64,000 nt of DNA from an uncultured Anaerococcus sp. (lineage in GTDB: Bacteria; Bacillota; Clostridia; Tissierellales; Peptoniphilaceae), in the NCBI RefSeq assembly GCF_943912825.1, contig NZ_CALTUX010000002.1, positions 1-64,000 on the forward strand. The letters are read 5' to 3'. The position numbers and the translations under genes are program-made. The notes beneath the pieces were generated by a model that was not told where the DNA came from, did no database searches, and saw only the letters and a list, made by a program, of their open reading frames with translations. This document shows positions 43,829 to 52,676 of the stretch, piece after piece (the stretch's first letter is position 1; each line of letters opens with the position of its first letter).

Positions 43829-45313
43829 TTATATATTTTTTTCTTCTTCTAGGCTTTTGATGAATTTATTTATGTCAGCCTTATTGACCCTGCTTATACC
43901 TGAGTGCTCTGAGTCAAACCTATCAGACTCAACTTTTTTGCCTAGCTCATCTTCCATGACCTCTATTACCCTAGACCTGCAAAATGATCCCTGGCAAAAG
44001 CCCATGCCAGCCCTGGTTCTTCTCTTAATTGAATCAAAGCTCTTGCAAGGGATGCCACGATTCATAGCATCTCTTATGGTCTTTTCACTTACCTGTTCAC
44101 ATCTGCAAACAAGCCTTTCTGGATTGCCTAGAGGAAGGTCTACCTTTTTTATGACCTTGTTGAAGTCTTCAAGTTCTTTATATTTAATAATTGCCTTCCT
44201 ATTAGGGTTAAAATCAGGGTCTTCTTCAAATACTAGGCCCAAATCCCTTAGGATGTCTTCAAGGATTCTTGCCACTGCAGGGGATGAAGTGATACCTGGA
44301 GATTGGATGCCAACTGCATTGATAAAACCGCTTGTCTTGCTATTTTCAATTATAAAGTCACCTGTAGATGAGGCTGGCCTTAGGCCTGTAAAGGACCTTA
44401 TAAATTCTTTGAGGTTAATCACATCATCTTTTACAGATTTTTGGGCTAGGTCATAGATTTGGGCAAGTCTTTCTATGTGGGTGCCCCTGTCGATTTCTTC
44501 CTCATCGATGGCATCTGGACCTAGGAGGAGGTTGTTGTGATAGGTCCTTGTAACAAGGATTCCCTTGGATTTTGGACTTGGGGTTTGGAAGAGGACCTGT
44601 TTAATTCTAGCCCCAGTTCCCTTTTGCATTATAAGGTATTCACCAGATCTTGGATGGATGGTAAAGTCTGTTTCTGTAATCATTTGAGATACCCTTGCCC
44701 CCTCAAGGCCTGAGGCATTTATTACAAATTTTCCTTCAAAGTTCTTGCCAGATTCAGTACTTACGGTAAATATATCCCCATCTTTACTAATTTCTGAGAC
44801 CCTCTCCTCAAGCCTAAGTTCAACTCCGTTTGAAATGGCATTTTCCATTAGGGCTATGACATATTCGTAAGGAGAGCAAACGCCAGCGCCCTTACAGTAT
44901 AGGGCAGATGTGGCATCTTCAGAAACATTTGGCTCGATTTCTCTTAGTTTTGCTTGGTCAATAATTTCTATATCATCAAGGCCATTTTCACGGCCAATAT
45001 CCATGAGTTTTTCAAGTTCTTTCTCATCTTCTTCATCGAAGGCAAGGACGAGAGATCCGTTTTCTAAAAATCCAAAATTTAGTTCTTCATCAAGCTTCTT
45101 AAATTCCTTTCTACCCTCATAGCAGATACGGCCCCTAAGCTCGTGATGGGGCTCGGCATAGCCACCATGGACTATGGCTGAATTGGCCTTGGAAGCGCCC
45201 ATTGAGACATCATTTTCCTTTTCTAGGACTAGGACATCAAGCTTGTAGGCAGATAATCTCCTAGCGATACTTGCTCCTGTGACACCGGCGCCAATAATTA
45301 TAACATCATACAT
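43829..45313 (-). CDS. Second GlpA-like FAD oxidoreductase with [2Fe-2S] domain
   Basis: 494 residues. N-terminal FAD site IIGAGVTGASIARRLSAYKLD, MGASKANSAIVHGGYAEPHHELRG, and the C-terminal BFD-like domain CRCEQVSEKTIRDAM with MGFCQGSFCRSRVIEVM. Same domain order as the GlpA-like protein at 35806-37227, but clearly diverged. Lies next to glpF on the same strand, with its own promoter and leader hairpin. Probably a G3P dehydrogenase paralogue; a different 2-hydroxyacid substrate (LhgO-like) is possible. Confidence 0.85.
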   Translation of the reverse strand: MYDVIIIGAGVTGASIARRLSAYKLDVLVLEKENDVSMGASKANSAIVHGGYAEPHHELRGRICYEGRKEFKKLDEELNFGFLENGSLVLAFDEEDEKELEKLMDIGRENGLDDIEIIDQAKLREIEPNVSEDATSALYCKGAGVCSPYEYVIALMENAISNGVELRLEERVSEISKDGDIFTVSTESGKNFEGKFVINASGLEGARVSQMITETDFTIHPRSGEYLIMQKGTGARIKQVLFQTPSPKSKGILVTRTYHNNLLLGPDAIDEEEIDRGTHIERLAQIYDLAQKSVKDDVINLKEFIRSFTGLRPASSTGDFIIENSKTSGFINAVGIQSPGITSSPAVARILEDILRDLGLVFEEDPDFNPNRKAIIKYKELEDFNKVIKKVDLPLGNPERLVCRCEQVSEKTIRDAMNRGIPCKSFDSIKRRTRAGMGFCQGSFCRSRVIEVMEDELGKKVESDRFDSEHSGISRVNKADINKFIKSLEEEKNI

Positions 45314-45390
45314 AAAAAATCCTTTCTATAAAACCCTACTAGATCTAAAATTTAATTTACTAATAAGACTTTAAAATCTGATTTAAAGAC

Positions 45391-45420
45391 AAAAATAGAG
45401 CGATAAATGAAAACCGCTCT
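45391..45420 (-). terminator. Leader terminator of the second GlpA-like gene, candidate GlpP target
   Basis: Minus strand AGAGCG/CGCTCT (45415-45420 and 45397-45402), loop 12 nt, followed by TATTTTT (45391-45396). Preceded by AGAGATGAGAGCGG, again a GAGA-rich block. Between promoter and ATG. Confidence 0.65.
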
Positions 45421-45451
45421 CATCTCTAAATATTATGCAAACCTTTTCTAC

Positions 45452-45480
45452 ATTATATCACAAGGCAAAAGCAAATTCAA
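45452..45480 (-). promoter_or_regulatory. Promoter of the second GlpA-like gene
   Basis: Minus strand TTGAAT (45475-45480), 17-bp spacer, TATAAT (45452-45457). The remaining 45481-45639, upstream of the divergent zinc-ribbon gene, is AT-rich with no clear feature. Confidence 0.75.
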
Positions 45481-45639
45481 GCTGGACAATAACTTGATTT
45501 TCTTATAGAAACTATTGTATTTTTGTAAAAAATTGGGAAAATAGATAAAGTTTTTACAAAAAATCCTATTTACTAGCTAATTAAGTTTATAATTCAACTT
45601 TTAAAAGTATATTATATATAAGATAATAGGAGAAATGAT

Positions 45640-47904
45640 ATGAAGTGTAACCATTGCGGTGCAAATATAGATGATGATAGCAAATTTTGCCCTGTTTGCG
45701 GCAATAAGCTAGAGAAAAACGATAAGCCTAGTCCAGATAGGGACTCGGAAAATATCAAAAAGTCAAATATATTTGCGGATAAATTTAAGAAATTTACAAA
45801 TAAATCAAAACCTAAGCCGGAAGAAAGCAAGGATTTAAATACAAAGCCAGAAGAGCCAAGCCCTATAAAAGATGCGTCTGATGAGGGAAAAATTATTAAG
45901 GAAGAAATCCTCAAAGATAAACAGCTAAGAAAAAACCAAGACCAAGGCCCAATCGATAGGATGGATAAGTCTAGTAGAAGGCTTGAAAACTTTGGGGAAT
46001 CTAAGCAAAAGGCTAATCAGAGGTCGGTTATAGAAGAGGTCCAAGAAAAGGTCTCTCGCAACCAAAAGGCCAAGAAAGATGATTCTAATTTTTATATAGA
46101 TAAGAATACAAAGATGGGAAAGATTGGCCTTGAAGAGAAACTAGATAGGCTGATTGGGGATGAGTCTGTTCAACTATCAAATATAACCGTATCTGCTGGA
46201 ATCAGAAGAATCCAAGATAGGAAGAAGAAATTTGATAGGGAACAATCTTTAGCTAGTCTCAAAGACAGGACTGCAGCAGCAAGGCCTCTTAAGGAAAAAA
46301 GCCTAGTTCCTGTAGAAGAAGTCAAGGAAGAAGTCCATGAGCCAGAAAAGGGCAAAAAAGAAGGCAAATCCTTTGATTTCAAAAAGTACTTTACAAATAG
46401 GAATATAATTATAGCCGTAGTAGTCCTTTTAATTGCAGTTTTGGGAAGTCTCTTATATATGAAGCTCCACAAGGTAGAATATATTGGCCTTAACCTAAGT
46501 GATTATATAACAGTTTCCTATGAAGGTGAAGATGGATCGGGAATACCAAAGGCGGGAATTGACCAAGATAAGCTAATAGGCGACTATCAAGATAAGATAA
46601 AATATATCTCAAGGGATAATAACAAGGACTCCTATCCGACTCCAGCCCATGAATTTGCGGCAGATTTGGCAAATAACGCCATTTTCCAATATTCAAAGGA
46701 CCAGGGCCTATCAAATGGTGATGAGATAACAATCATGGCAAACCTAGACAATATAAAGTTGTCAGATAAGTACAATGTCCAGATTACATCAGCTTCAAAA
46801 CCTGTAATTGTCGAAGGCATAGGGGGAAGTGACCCTAATAATCCAGATCAAGCTAACCAAGAGGGTGGAGAAGCTGATCCATTTGAGTATATAGATGTCA
46901 AATTTGAAGGAAAGAGCCCGGATATAACCCTAACAACAAGCCTAAAAGACGGGGCTCCAGAATACATGCACACCATAGAAGTAGCACCAGCTAAGACAAG
47001 TGGCATAAGCGATGGAGAAGATGTAGAAGTAAAACTAAACTTCAACCCTGACCAGCTTGAAGAGACCTACAAGGTAAAACTAAATCCAACAAGCAAGACC
47101 TTCAAAGCTAGTTCAAGTGAAGAAGGCTCTGATGATAGCTCTTCAGACTTTATAAAATCAACAGCCAACTTAGATGAGAACCTACTTGGGGAATTAAAAG
47201 GCAAGGCAGGGGACTTGATCAAGCAAACAATCCTCTATAAGAACCTTATAAATGTAGATAATATCGAATATCTCGGTTCATTTACAGGCTTTAATGAAGA
47301 CCAAAATGCTGAAATCAAAAACAGGGTATATTTGATTTATGAAGTAAGCACATCAGAAAAACTAGCTGATGTCAACTACCAGGGCAATTTCAAATATTAC
47401 ACCTTTGTAGAATACCAGAATGTAAGCAAAAAGAAAGATGGAGATGGTAAATTCTTCACTGGCGGACCACAAACAACAGATAATCAAATATTCCACAAAT
47501 TCTTTATAGAAAGCGAATATAAATATTATCAAATTGAATACCAAGGCTTTGGCTTTATTGACAAGGTCCTAGCCCATGTGGGAGGTGCTCTAGAAGGACT
47601 TACAGTCACCCAAGATAACAAAACTGATGTCAACAAGCACTTTGCTACAAGCGATGGGGCAGTTGGAGAATATCAAGCAGATAATCAAAGGCTATCCCTA
47701 AAGGCTGATGGAAGCTTGGTATACCAAATAGATAAGGCAGTCCACACAGGCTCCTACAGCCTAGATGGAAACAAAGTATCTGCAAGCATAAAGGGTATAA
47801 ATGTAGATACTCCAATAAGCTTAACCTATGACAACGGAAGTCTAAAAGCCGAAGAACAAGGCGAATTTAGACGAACAAGCTTCCAAAAAATACAAAACTT
47901 TTAA
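45640..47904 (+). CDS. Zinc-ribbon membrane protein with large extracytoplasmic domain
   Basis: 754 residues. N-terminal zinc ribbon (MKCNHCGANIDDDSKFCPVCGNKL: CxxC-x13-CxxC), a charged cytoplasmic linker to about residue 245, one membrane helix (NIIIAVVVLLIAVLGSLLYMKL), then about 480 outer residues beginning EYIGLNLSDYITVSYEGEDGSG, with two beta-rich repeated segments (YITVSYEGEDG and YIDVKFEGKSP). The layout resembles TcaA/YvbJ-type envelope proteins. Function unknown. AGGAGAA site upstream. Confidence 0.82.
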   Translation: MKCNHCGANIDDDSKFCPVCGNKLEKNDKPSPDRDSENIKKSNIFADKFKKFTNKSKPKPEESKDLNTKPEEPSPIKDASDEGKIIKEEILKDKQLRKNQDQGPIDRMDKSSRRLENFGESKQKANQRSVIEEVQEKVSRNQKAKKDDSNFYIDKNTKMGKIGLEEKLDRLIGDESVQLSNITVSAGIRRIQDRKKKFDREQSLASLKDRTAAARPLKEKSLVPVEEVKEEVHEPEKGKKEGKSFDFKKYFTNRNIIIAVVVLLIAVLGSLLYMKLHKVEYIGLNLSDYITVSYEGEDGSGIPKAGIDQDKLIGDYQDKIKYISRDNNKDSYPTPAHEFAADLANNAIFQYSKDQGLSNGDEITIMANLDNIKLSDKYNVQITSASKPVIVEGIGGSDPNNPDQANQEGGEADPFEYIDVKFEGKSPDITLTTSLKDGAPEYMHTIEVAPAKTSGISDGEDVEVKLNFNPDQLEETYKVKLNPTSKTFKASSSEEGSDDSSSDFIKSTANLDENLLGELKGKAGDLIKQTILYKNLINVDNIEYLGSFTGFNEDQNAEIKNRVYLIYEVSTSEKLADVNYQGNFKYYTFVEYQNVSKKKDGDGKFFTGGPQTTDNQIFHKFFIESEYKYYQIEYQGFGFIDKVLAHVGGALEGLTVTQDNKTDVNKHFATSDGAVGEYQADNQRLSLKADGSLVYQIDKAVHTGSYSLDGNKVSASIKGINVDTPISLTYDNGSLKAEEQGEFRRTSFQKIQNF

Positions 47905-47968
47905 GTATAAAAGGAAATATGGTCAAGCTGTATTTCCTTTTAAAATGCAAAATAAAAAGAGGGAATAA

Positions 47969-49300
47969 ATGCAAAATAAAGAACTAAAATCAACTTATTA
48001 TCAAGTATATCTAGAAAGCTTCCTCGACTCAAACGATGATGGAATCGGGGATATAAATGGCCTAGCAAGCAAGATGTCAATCCTAGGCCAGGTAGGTTTT
48101 AACTACGTATTTGTAAGCAAAATCTTTGGGAAGAAAGATGGAAAAACAGACTTTAGCCAAATAAATCCGATTTTAGGAGATGAAAAGGCTATAGTAAATC
48201 TTTATTGGAAGGCAAAGAAAAATAGGATAAAAATAATTTTAGATTTTGAAAGTAAGGATCTAATAGAAAGTTTTGGTCAAGATAATTTTATAGATGAATT
48301 TGAAAAGATAATAAAAAAATATCACGAATTAGGCATAAGGGGCCTAAGGATTTTAGAAGCGGACTATCTAAAAGAAATTTACCAAGCAGACTTTGAAAAA
48401 ATCCTAAAAAGTCTAAGGCAAATATGTCTTGACCAAGAAATCCTATTTGTAGGAGAAATATCTGACCTAGCTTTAATAAAAGATGACAGCCTCCTAGATA
48501 TGGTCTATTATTCAAAGGCAAGTGATCTCATAGAGAAGAATTCCTATGGCAAATTTTATAAGCTTCTAGATAGCTTACAAAACAATATAAAGGATAAGGA
48601 CATCCACTATGGTCTAGATTTTACAAATACATCTTACCCAAGACTAATGGATAAAATCCTAGGAGAGACAGGCGACACCCTAGCCCTATCCAAGGCCCTA
48701 GCCATAATGATGATAACAATGGGCATAGTTCCAATCTTCTACCAAGGCGAAGAAATAGAAGCCAAGGCAGAGTATGAAATAGATATAGATAAGATAAAAG
48801 ATTCAGAAATCAAAGAAGCCTATGAAAAATTCCTAGAAAGTGGCCTTAGTAAAGAAGAAGCTATAGAGAAAACCAAAAGGGAAACAAATTTATCAAGTAA
48901 GCTTCCAATGAGATGGGACAGCACAGCCCTAGGTGGTTTTTCAAAAGTAGAAAATTATTATGGAGACATGGTAAATCTAGACAATAATTATAAAGACTAC
49001 CTAAAAGATGCCGACTCCTTCATCTTCTACCTAAACGAATTAATAATGCTAAGAAAAAGAGAATCAGCCTTTGGCCTGGGAGATTATGAAAAAATCTTCC
49101 TAGATGATTCAGTCTATGTCTACAAAAAATCCTACAAGGACACTTCTTATCTAATTCTAATAAATCTAACAGACGATTTTTACGAATTAGATGAAAAAAT
49201 CTCAGTCATGATGGAAGATGGAGAAGTTATCCTAAATAACAACAAAGACTACGAGCCAGAAATCCTAGACGCCTACCAGGCCCTATTAATAAAATTATAA
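47969..49300 (+). CDS. GH13-like (alpha-amylase family) protein without catalytic residues
   Basis: 443 residues. It starts like oligo-1,6-glucosidases (YYQVYLESFLDSNDDGIGDINGLASKMSILGQVGFNYVFVSKI) and ends with a beta-sandwich-like domain. The nucleophile region that should read GFRxD is GIRGLRILEAD (122-132), with L where D is needed; VGE (Glu163, the acid/base) is kept; and the HD of the NHD motif is replaced by Thr221-Ser222 in DFTNTSYPR. So it is probably not a glycosidase, and may be a carbohydrate-binding or structural protein, as in the SLC3 family. No signal peptide. GAGGG site before the ATG. Confidence 0.8.
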   Translation: MQNKELKSTYYQVYLESFLDSNDDGIGDINGLASKMSILGQVGFNYVFVSKIFGKKDGKTDFSQINPILGDEKAIVNLYWKAKKNRIKIILDFESKDLIESFGQDNFIDEFEKIIKKYHELGIRGLRILEADYLKEIYQADFEKILKSLRQICLDQEILFVGEISDLALIKDDSLLDMVYYSKASDLIEKNSYGKFYKLLDSLQNNIKDKDIHYGLDFTNTSYPRLMDKILGETGDTLALSKALAIMMITMGIVPIFYQGEEIEAKAEYEIDIDKIKDSEIKEAYEKFLESGLSKEEAIEKTKRETNLSSKLPMRWDSTALGGFSKVENYYGDMVNLDNNYKDYLKDADSFIFYLNELIMLRKRESAFGLGDYEKIFLDDSVYVYKKSYKDTSYLILINLTDDFYELDEKISVMMEDGEVILNNNKDYEPEILDAYQALLIKL

Positions 49301-49315
49301 AAACTCATGAAATTT

Positions 49316-49356
49316 AAAAACACAAGCCAAGGAATCTTTGCCTAGCTTGTGTTTTT
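49316..49356 (+). terminator. Terminator after the GH13-like gene
   Basis: AAAAACACAAGC (49316-49327) pairs with GCTTGTGTTTTT (49345-49356), bidirectional. Confidence 0.88.
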
Positions 49357-49408
49357 AGATTTGAAATTTTTTTAGGATAGAATTGGCTAATTTCTATCTT
49401 CTTCCGTC

Positions 49409-49528
49409 TTAAAAATTATCATCATTTAGGTAAAGATTGATGGTTTTTCCTTCATCTAGGATTTTGTATTTGAAACCTGTACCGAAATTTGATTGGTTGT
49501 TTTTAGTAGGTTTTGAAGTACTTTCAAC
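49409..49528 (-). pseudogene. C-terminal remnant of a decayed gene
   Basis: On the minus strand an open 39-codon tail ends at TAA (49409-49411) and reads SKPTKNNQSNFGTGF then KYKILDEGKTINLYLNDDNF, which has normal coding composition. Directly upstream is an in-frame TAA and no start, so only the end of a former gene is left. Family not recognised. Confidence 0.4.
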
Positions 49529-49650
49529 TTATAAAAAGTGGCTTCGGTCACTCTTTTACTTTGTCTTGAAATTAAAGATTATAGACTCTATTGTTGATTT
49601 TTAGAAAAAATAAGCAACCATTACTGATCGCTTACTTATATTTGGTCGTA

Positions 49651-49807
49651 CGAAAATCCGTTTGCTCCGCAAACTCTTCCGTGCTGAGAAAACCGCTTAC
49701 TCCGTAAGCTTTTCTTGCTACCGCACTGATTTTTCTCCTTAAACATCCAAACTCAATGTATGTTTAAGTGCACTAGTTTTCGGCTTAAAGACCCCAAATC
49801 AAGGGGT
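49651..49807 (+). repeat. Structured repeat, copy C (AT-richer, diverged)
   Basis: Same helix order as copies A and B with different sequence. P1: AAAATC (49653-49658)/GATTTT (49728-49733). P2: TTTGC-TCC-GCAAA (49661-49673). P3: GTGC (49681-49684)/GCAC (49723-49726), extended inside by AGAAAA (49687-49692)/TTTTCT (49710-49715) and GCTTAC-TCC-GTAAGC (49695-49709). Then a 9-bp stem (49738-49746 with 49760-49768) whose loop resembles the P4 loop, TTCGGC as in copy A, and ACCCC-AAATCAA-GGGGT (49791-49807), which has the exact conserved loop. Not coding. It lies downstream of the GH13-like gene's terminator and next to tRNA-Pro. Confidence 0.75.
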
Positions 49808-49850
49808 AAAAGTATTACATCCTTTCTTATATAATTTGTTTTTTAGGCAC

Positions 49851-49878
49851 AAAAAAAGACAATCATGAACGATTGCCT
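49851..49878 (-). terminator. tRNA-Pro terminator
   Basis: Minus strand AGGCAATC/GATTGTCT (49871-49878 and 49857-49864) with a 6-nt loop and T7 (49851-49857). Confidence 0.85.
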
Positions 49879-49887
49879 ATTTTAACT

Positions 49888-49964
49888 TGGTCGGGGTGAA
49901 AGGATTCGAACCTTCGACCTCATGTTCCCAAAACACGCGCGCTACCAAGCTGCGCCACACCCCG
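49888..49964 (-). tRNA. tRNA-Pro (anticodon TGG)
   Basis: 77 nt including an encoded CCA. Acceptor arms CGGGGTG and CACCCCG pair fully with discriminator A; D arm GCGCAGCTTGGTAGCGC, T arm with GGTTCGAATCC. The anticodon TGG is at 49928-49930 (complement CCA) in loop TTTTGGGAA, as in bacterial tRNA-Pro(UGG). Confidence 0.96.
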
Positions 49965-49982
49965 GTGACCACTGACTATTAC

Positions 49983-50011
49983 AGTATACTATGGATAATA
50001 TAATTTGTCAA
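49983..50011 (-). promoter_or_regulatory. tRNA-Pro promoter
   Basis: Minus strand TTGACA (50006-50011), 17-bp spacer, TATACT (49983-49988); start about 12 bp before the tRNA. Confidence 0.85.
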
Positions 50012-50123
50012 ATATTTCTATCGAATTTTTTATTGTTTTTTTAAATAAGACTCTATTTGCTTTTCGGGTCTAGAATTATGATACCATATATTTTTTACTT
50101 TGTAAAATCTTAAGCCTATTTTC

Positions 50124-50151
50124 TTGTAAGATAGCTTATAAAGATTATAAT
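50124..50151 (+). promoter_or_regulatory. cobB promoter
   Basis: TTGTAA (50124-50129), 16-bp spacer, TATAAT (50146-50151). Confidence 0.7.
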
Positions 50152-50172
50152 GATTATATAGAAAGGATTATC

Positions 50173-50904
50173 ATGGATACAATTAAGGAAGTTAAAAAAA
50201 TTATAGATGATTCTAACAATATAGTATTTTTTGGAGGGGCAGGGGTTTCTACCGCATCAGGTGTGCCTGATTTTAGATCTGCTACTGGCCTTTATAATAG
50301 GGAGAATAATTCTGGTTATTCGCCTGAATATATGCTTAGCCATGAGTTTTTAGTCGACCATCCTGACCAGTTTATGACTTATTGCAAGGAAAATCTCATG
50401 CTTGATGGGATTAAGCCAAATCCAGCCCACTATGCCCTAGCTAAGCTTGAGAAGATGGGCAAGCTTAAGGCTGTGATTACTCAAAATGTGGATAGCCTCC
50501 ACCAAGAGGCTGGCAGCAAGAATGTTATCGAGCTTCATGGCAATTTGAGAGATTATTATTGTACTAGTTGTGGGAAAAATTTTGACCTAGCTTATGTGAA
50601 ATCTTTCGAAAAAGAGGCCCACTGTGATGAGTGCGGAGGACTAGTCAGACCTGATATTGTCCTTTATGGTGAAGGTCTTGACCAGAATAACATTTCCTAT
50701 GCTATTAACCTTATTGCTAATGCTGATGTTTTGATTATCGGTGGGACTAGCTTGGTTGTTTATCCAGCAGCTGGCCTTATTGATTTTTATAGGGGCCATA
50801 AGCTTATCCTTATAAATAAGGACCCTACCAGCAGGGATAGCCGTGCTGATTATGTTATAAATGGTGATATTGCCAAAGTTATGGAAGAGATTGTAGGTGA
50901 TTAG
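50173..50904 (+). CDS. cobB: NAD-dependent protein deacylase (sirtuin)
   Basis: 243 residues. NAD-binding GGAGVSTASGVPDFRSATGLY (near residue 20), TQNVDSLHQEAG and the catalytic His in VIELHGNL (near 117), and a four-cysteine zinc site CTSC...CDEC; VRPDIVLYGEGL and IIGGTSLVVYPAA follow. Bacterial CobB/Sir2 type: removes acyl groups from lysines, making O-acyl-ADP-ribose and nicotinamide. AGAAAGG site. The next gene starts directly after the stop. Confidence 0.95.
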   Translation: MDTIKEVKKIIDDSNNIVFFGGAGVSTASGVPDFRSATGLYNRENNSGYSPEYMLSHEFLVDHPDQFMTYCKENLMLDGIKPNPAHYALAKLEKMGKLKAVITQNVDSLHQEAGSKNVIELHGNLRDYYCTSCGKNFDLAYVKSFEKEAHCDECGGLVRPDIVLYGEGLDQNNISYAINLIANADVLIIGGTSLVVYPAAGLIDFYRGHKLILINKDPTSRDSRADYVINGDIAKVMEEIVGD

Positions 50905-51270
50905 GTGGAAAAAAGAAATGGCATTGATGAATATGGTGTATTTTTAATTTGCCTGGCTATAGGTCTTCTTATCTTGGCTTATTTTACCAATTCATCTATT
51001 ATTAATATCATATCCTCTCTTATTGTAATTTATGCCCTATTTAGGTCAATGAGCGCTAATTCTATAAAGAGGAGCAAGGAAAATAGGATGTTTTTGGATA
51101 GTGTAATTAATCCTATCAAGGGCGTCTTCAATAAGGGAAATAAAAAGGATGGAGCCTATAAGTATGTGAAATGTCCATCCTGTGGACAGAAACTTAGGAT
51201 TCCTAAAAATAAGGGCAAGATTAAGGTAAGATGTCCAAAATGCAAGGAAAAGTTTGATGCTAAGAGCTAG
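50905..51270 (+). CDS. Membrane protein with C-terminal zinc ribbon
   Basis: 121 residues from a GTG directly after the cobB stop; AGGTGATTAG serves as a weak ribosome site, so translation probably depends on cobB. Two membrane segments (EYGVFLICLAIGLLILAYF and IINIISSLIVIYALF), a basic linker, then CPSCGQKLRIPKNKGKIKVRCPKCKEKF: a CxxC...CxxC ribbon. Function unknown; likely an operon with cobB. Confidence 0.75.
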   Translation: MEKRNGIDEYGVFLICLAIGLLILAYFTNSSIINIISSLIVIYALFRSMSANSIKRSKENRMFLDSVINPIKGVFNKGNKKDGAYKYVKCPSCGQKLRIPKNKGKIKVRCPKCKEKFDAKS

Positions 51271-51385
51271 GTTTTTTAGAAATTTTTAGTTTTTTTAGAA
51301 ATATAAATTAATTTAAAATTTAGCTTTATATACTATTTAAATTTATTTAAAACGGATGTATAATTTCCATGAAAGGGGATTAATA

Positions 51386-52558
51386 ATGTCAAGAATAATT
51401 GGAACAACAGCGATGGGCCTTAGGGCACCAATCATTAAAACAGGCGATGATTTAGTAGAAATTGTCACCAACATGGTTAAAGAAGTATCTAAAGAAGTTA
51501 AGTTTCACGATAGGGATGTAATTGCGGTTACTGAGTCTCTTTTGGCTAGAAGCCAAGGCAATTATGCGAATTCTGATCAAATTGCTAAGGATTTTGCTAA
51601 TAAATTTGAGGCTGATGAGGTTGCGATTCTTTTTCCTATCATAAGTAGAAATAGATTTTCTATCTTGCTTAAATCTTTTGCTAAATCTGGCAAAAAGCTT
51701 CACATTTGTCTATCCTATCCATCAGATGAAGTTGGTAACTTACTTATGGATGAGATGGATTTATTTAATTCTAATATAAATCCTTACAAGGATGTCCTAA
51801 CTCTTGAGGAATTTAGAGAGGTTGCTGGAGATTATAAGCACTTATTTACTGGTATGGATTATCCAGAATTTTACAAGGAACTTGCACCAAATTCTGAAAT
51901 TCACTTTTTAAACAATCCGGTAGATGCTCTTAAATTTACAGACAATGTTTTAGTAAGCTCTATTCATAATAGAGAAATAGTTAAAAGACAACTTGTAGAA
52001 GCAGGTGGTAAGACTATCCTTAAGCTTGATGAGATACTTGATGGACCAGTAGATGGTTCAGGATACAATCCTTCTTATGGACTTCTTGGTTCAAACCTAT
52101 CTACAGGTGAAGTTGTTAAGCTATTTCCTAGAGATGCTCAAGATTTTGTTGAAAGACTTCAAAAAAATATTATCGAAGTAGTTGGCAAAAATATTGAGGT
52201 AATGGTTTATGGCGACGGAGCTTTCAAAGATCCAGTAGGCCATATTTGGGAGCTAGCAGACCCAGTTGTATCACCTGGATTTACAGAAGGCTTAAAGGGT
52301 ACACCAAATGAGCTTAAATTAAAATATGTAGCTGATAATGAATTAACTGGTTTATCTAGCGAAGAAGCTGCAGAAAGATTTAAGAAGATGGTTAAGGAAA
52401 AAGACCAAAACACAGATAAGAATAAGACCCTAGGTACTACACCTAGACAAATTACTGACCTATTAGGATCTCTATCAGACCTAATTTCAGGTTCAGGCGA
52501 TAAGGGAACACCAGTAGTCCTAATCCAAGGCTACTTTGATAACTATTCAAACGACTAA
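51386..52558 (+). CDS. F420-0:gamma-glutamyl ligase-like (CofE family) protein
   Basis: 390 residues from ATG 51386 (AAAGGGG 7 bp upstream; the ATG at 51356 lacks one). IIGTTAMGLRAPIIKTGDDLVEIV at the start and the CofE-like DVIAVTESLLARSQGNYANSDQIA (near residue 50), KLFPRDAQDFVERL, VMVYGDGAFKDPVGHIWELADPVVSPGF. Related enzymes add glutamate to coenzyme F420, but this lineage is not known to make F420 and no other F420 genes are seen, so the substrate is probably different. Single gene; a hairpin follows. Confidence 0.8.
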   Translation: MSRIIGTTAMGLRAPIIKTGDDLVEIVTNMVKEVSKEVKFHDRDVIAVTESLLARSQGNYANSDQIAKDFANKFEADEVAILFPIISRNRFSILLKSFAKSGKKLHICLSYPSDEVGNLLMDEMDLFNSNINPYKDVLTLEEFREVAGDYKHLFTGMDYPEFYKELAPNSEIHFLNNPVDALKFTDNVLVSSIHNREIVKRQLVEAGGKTILKLDEILDGPVDGSGYNPSYGLLGSNLSTGEVVKLFPRDAQDFVERLQKNIIEVVGKNIEVMVYGDGAFKDPVGHIWELADPVVSPGFTEGLKGTPNELKLKYVADNELTGLSSEEAAERFKKMVKEKDQNTDKNKTLGTTPRQITDLLGSLSDLISGSGDKGTPVVLIQGYFDNYSND

Positions 52559-52576
52559 TATAAATAAAAAGTGATA

Positions 52577-52622
52577 AATGAGCCAACTTTGCTTAGGATT
52601 CCTAGCATAAAAGTTGGTTCAT
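52577..52622 (+). terminator. Long hairpin after the CofE-like gene
   Basis: AATGAGCCAACTTT (from 52577) pairs with AAAGTTGGTTCATT (to 52622), with GCTTAGG/CCTAGC inside (one bulge). The T tail is short, but it is the only terminator candidate. Confidence 0.65.
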
Positions 52623-52676
52623 TGTATAATTGTAACATATACTAGATTTGTAAATATTTTATGATGGAGAAGAAAA

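Noticed and set aside
51386..52558. True F420 biosynthesis gene
   Set aside because: The motif match is good, but no other F420 enzyme or F420-dependent protein is seen, so only 'CofE-like' is claimed.
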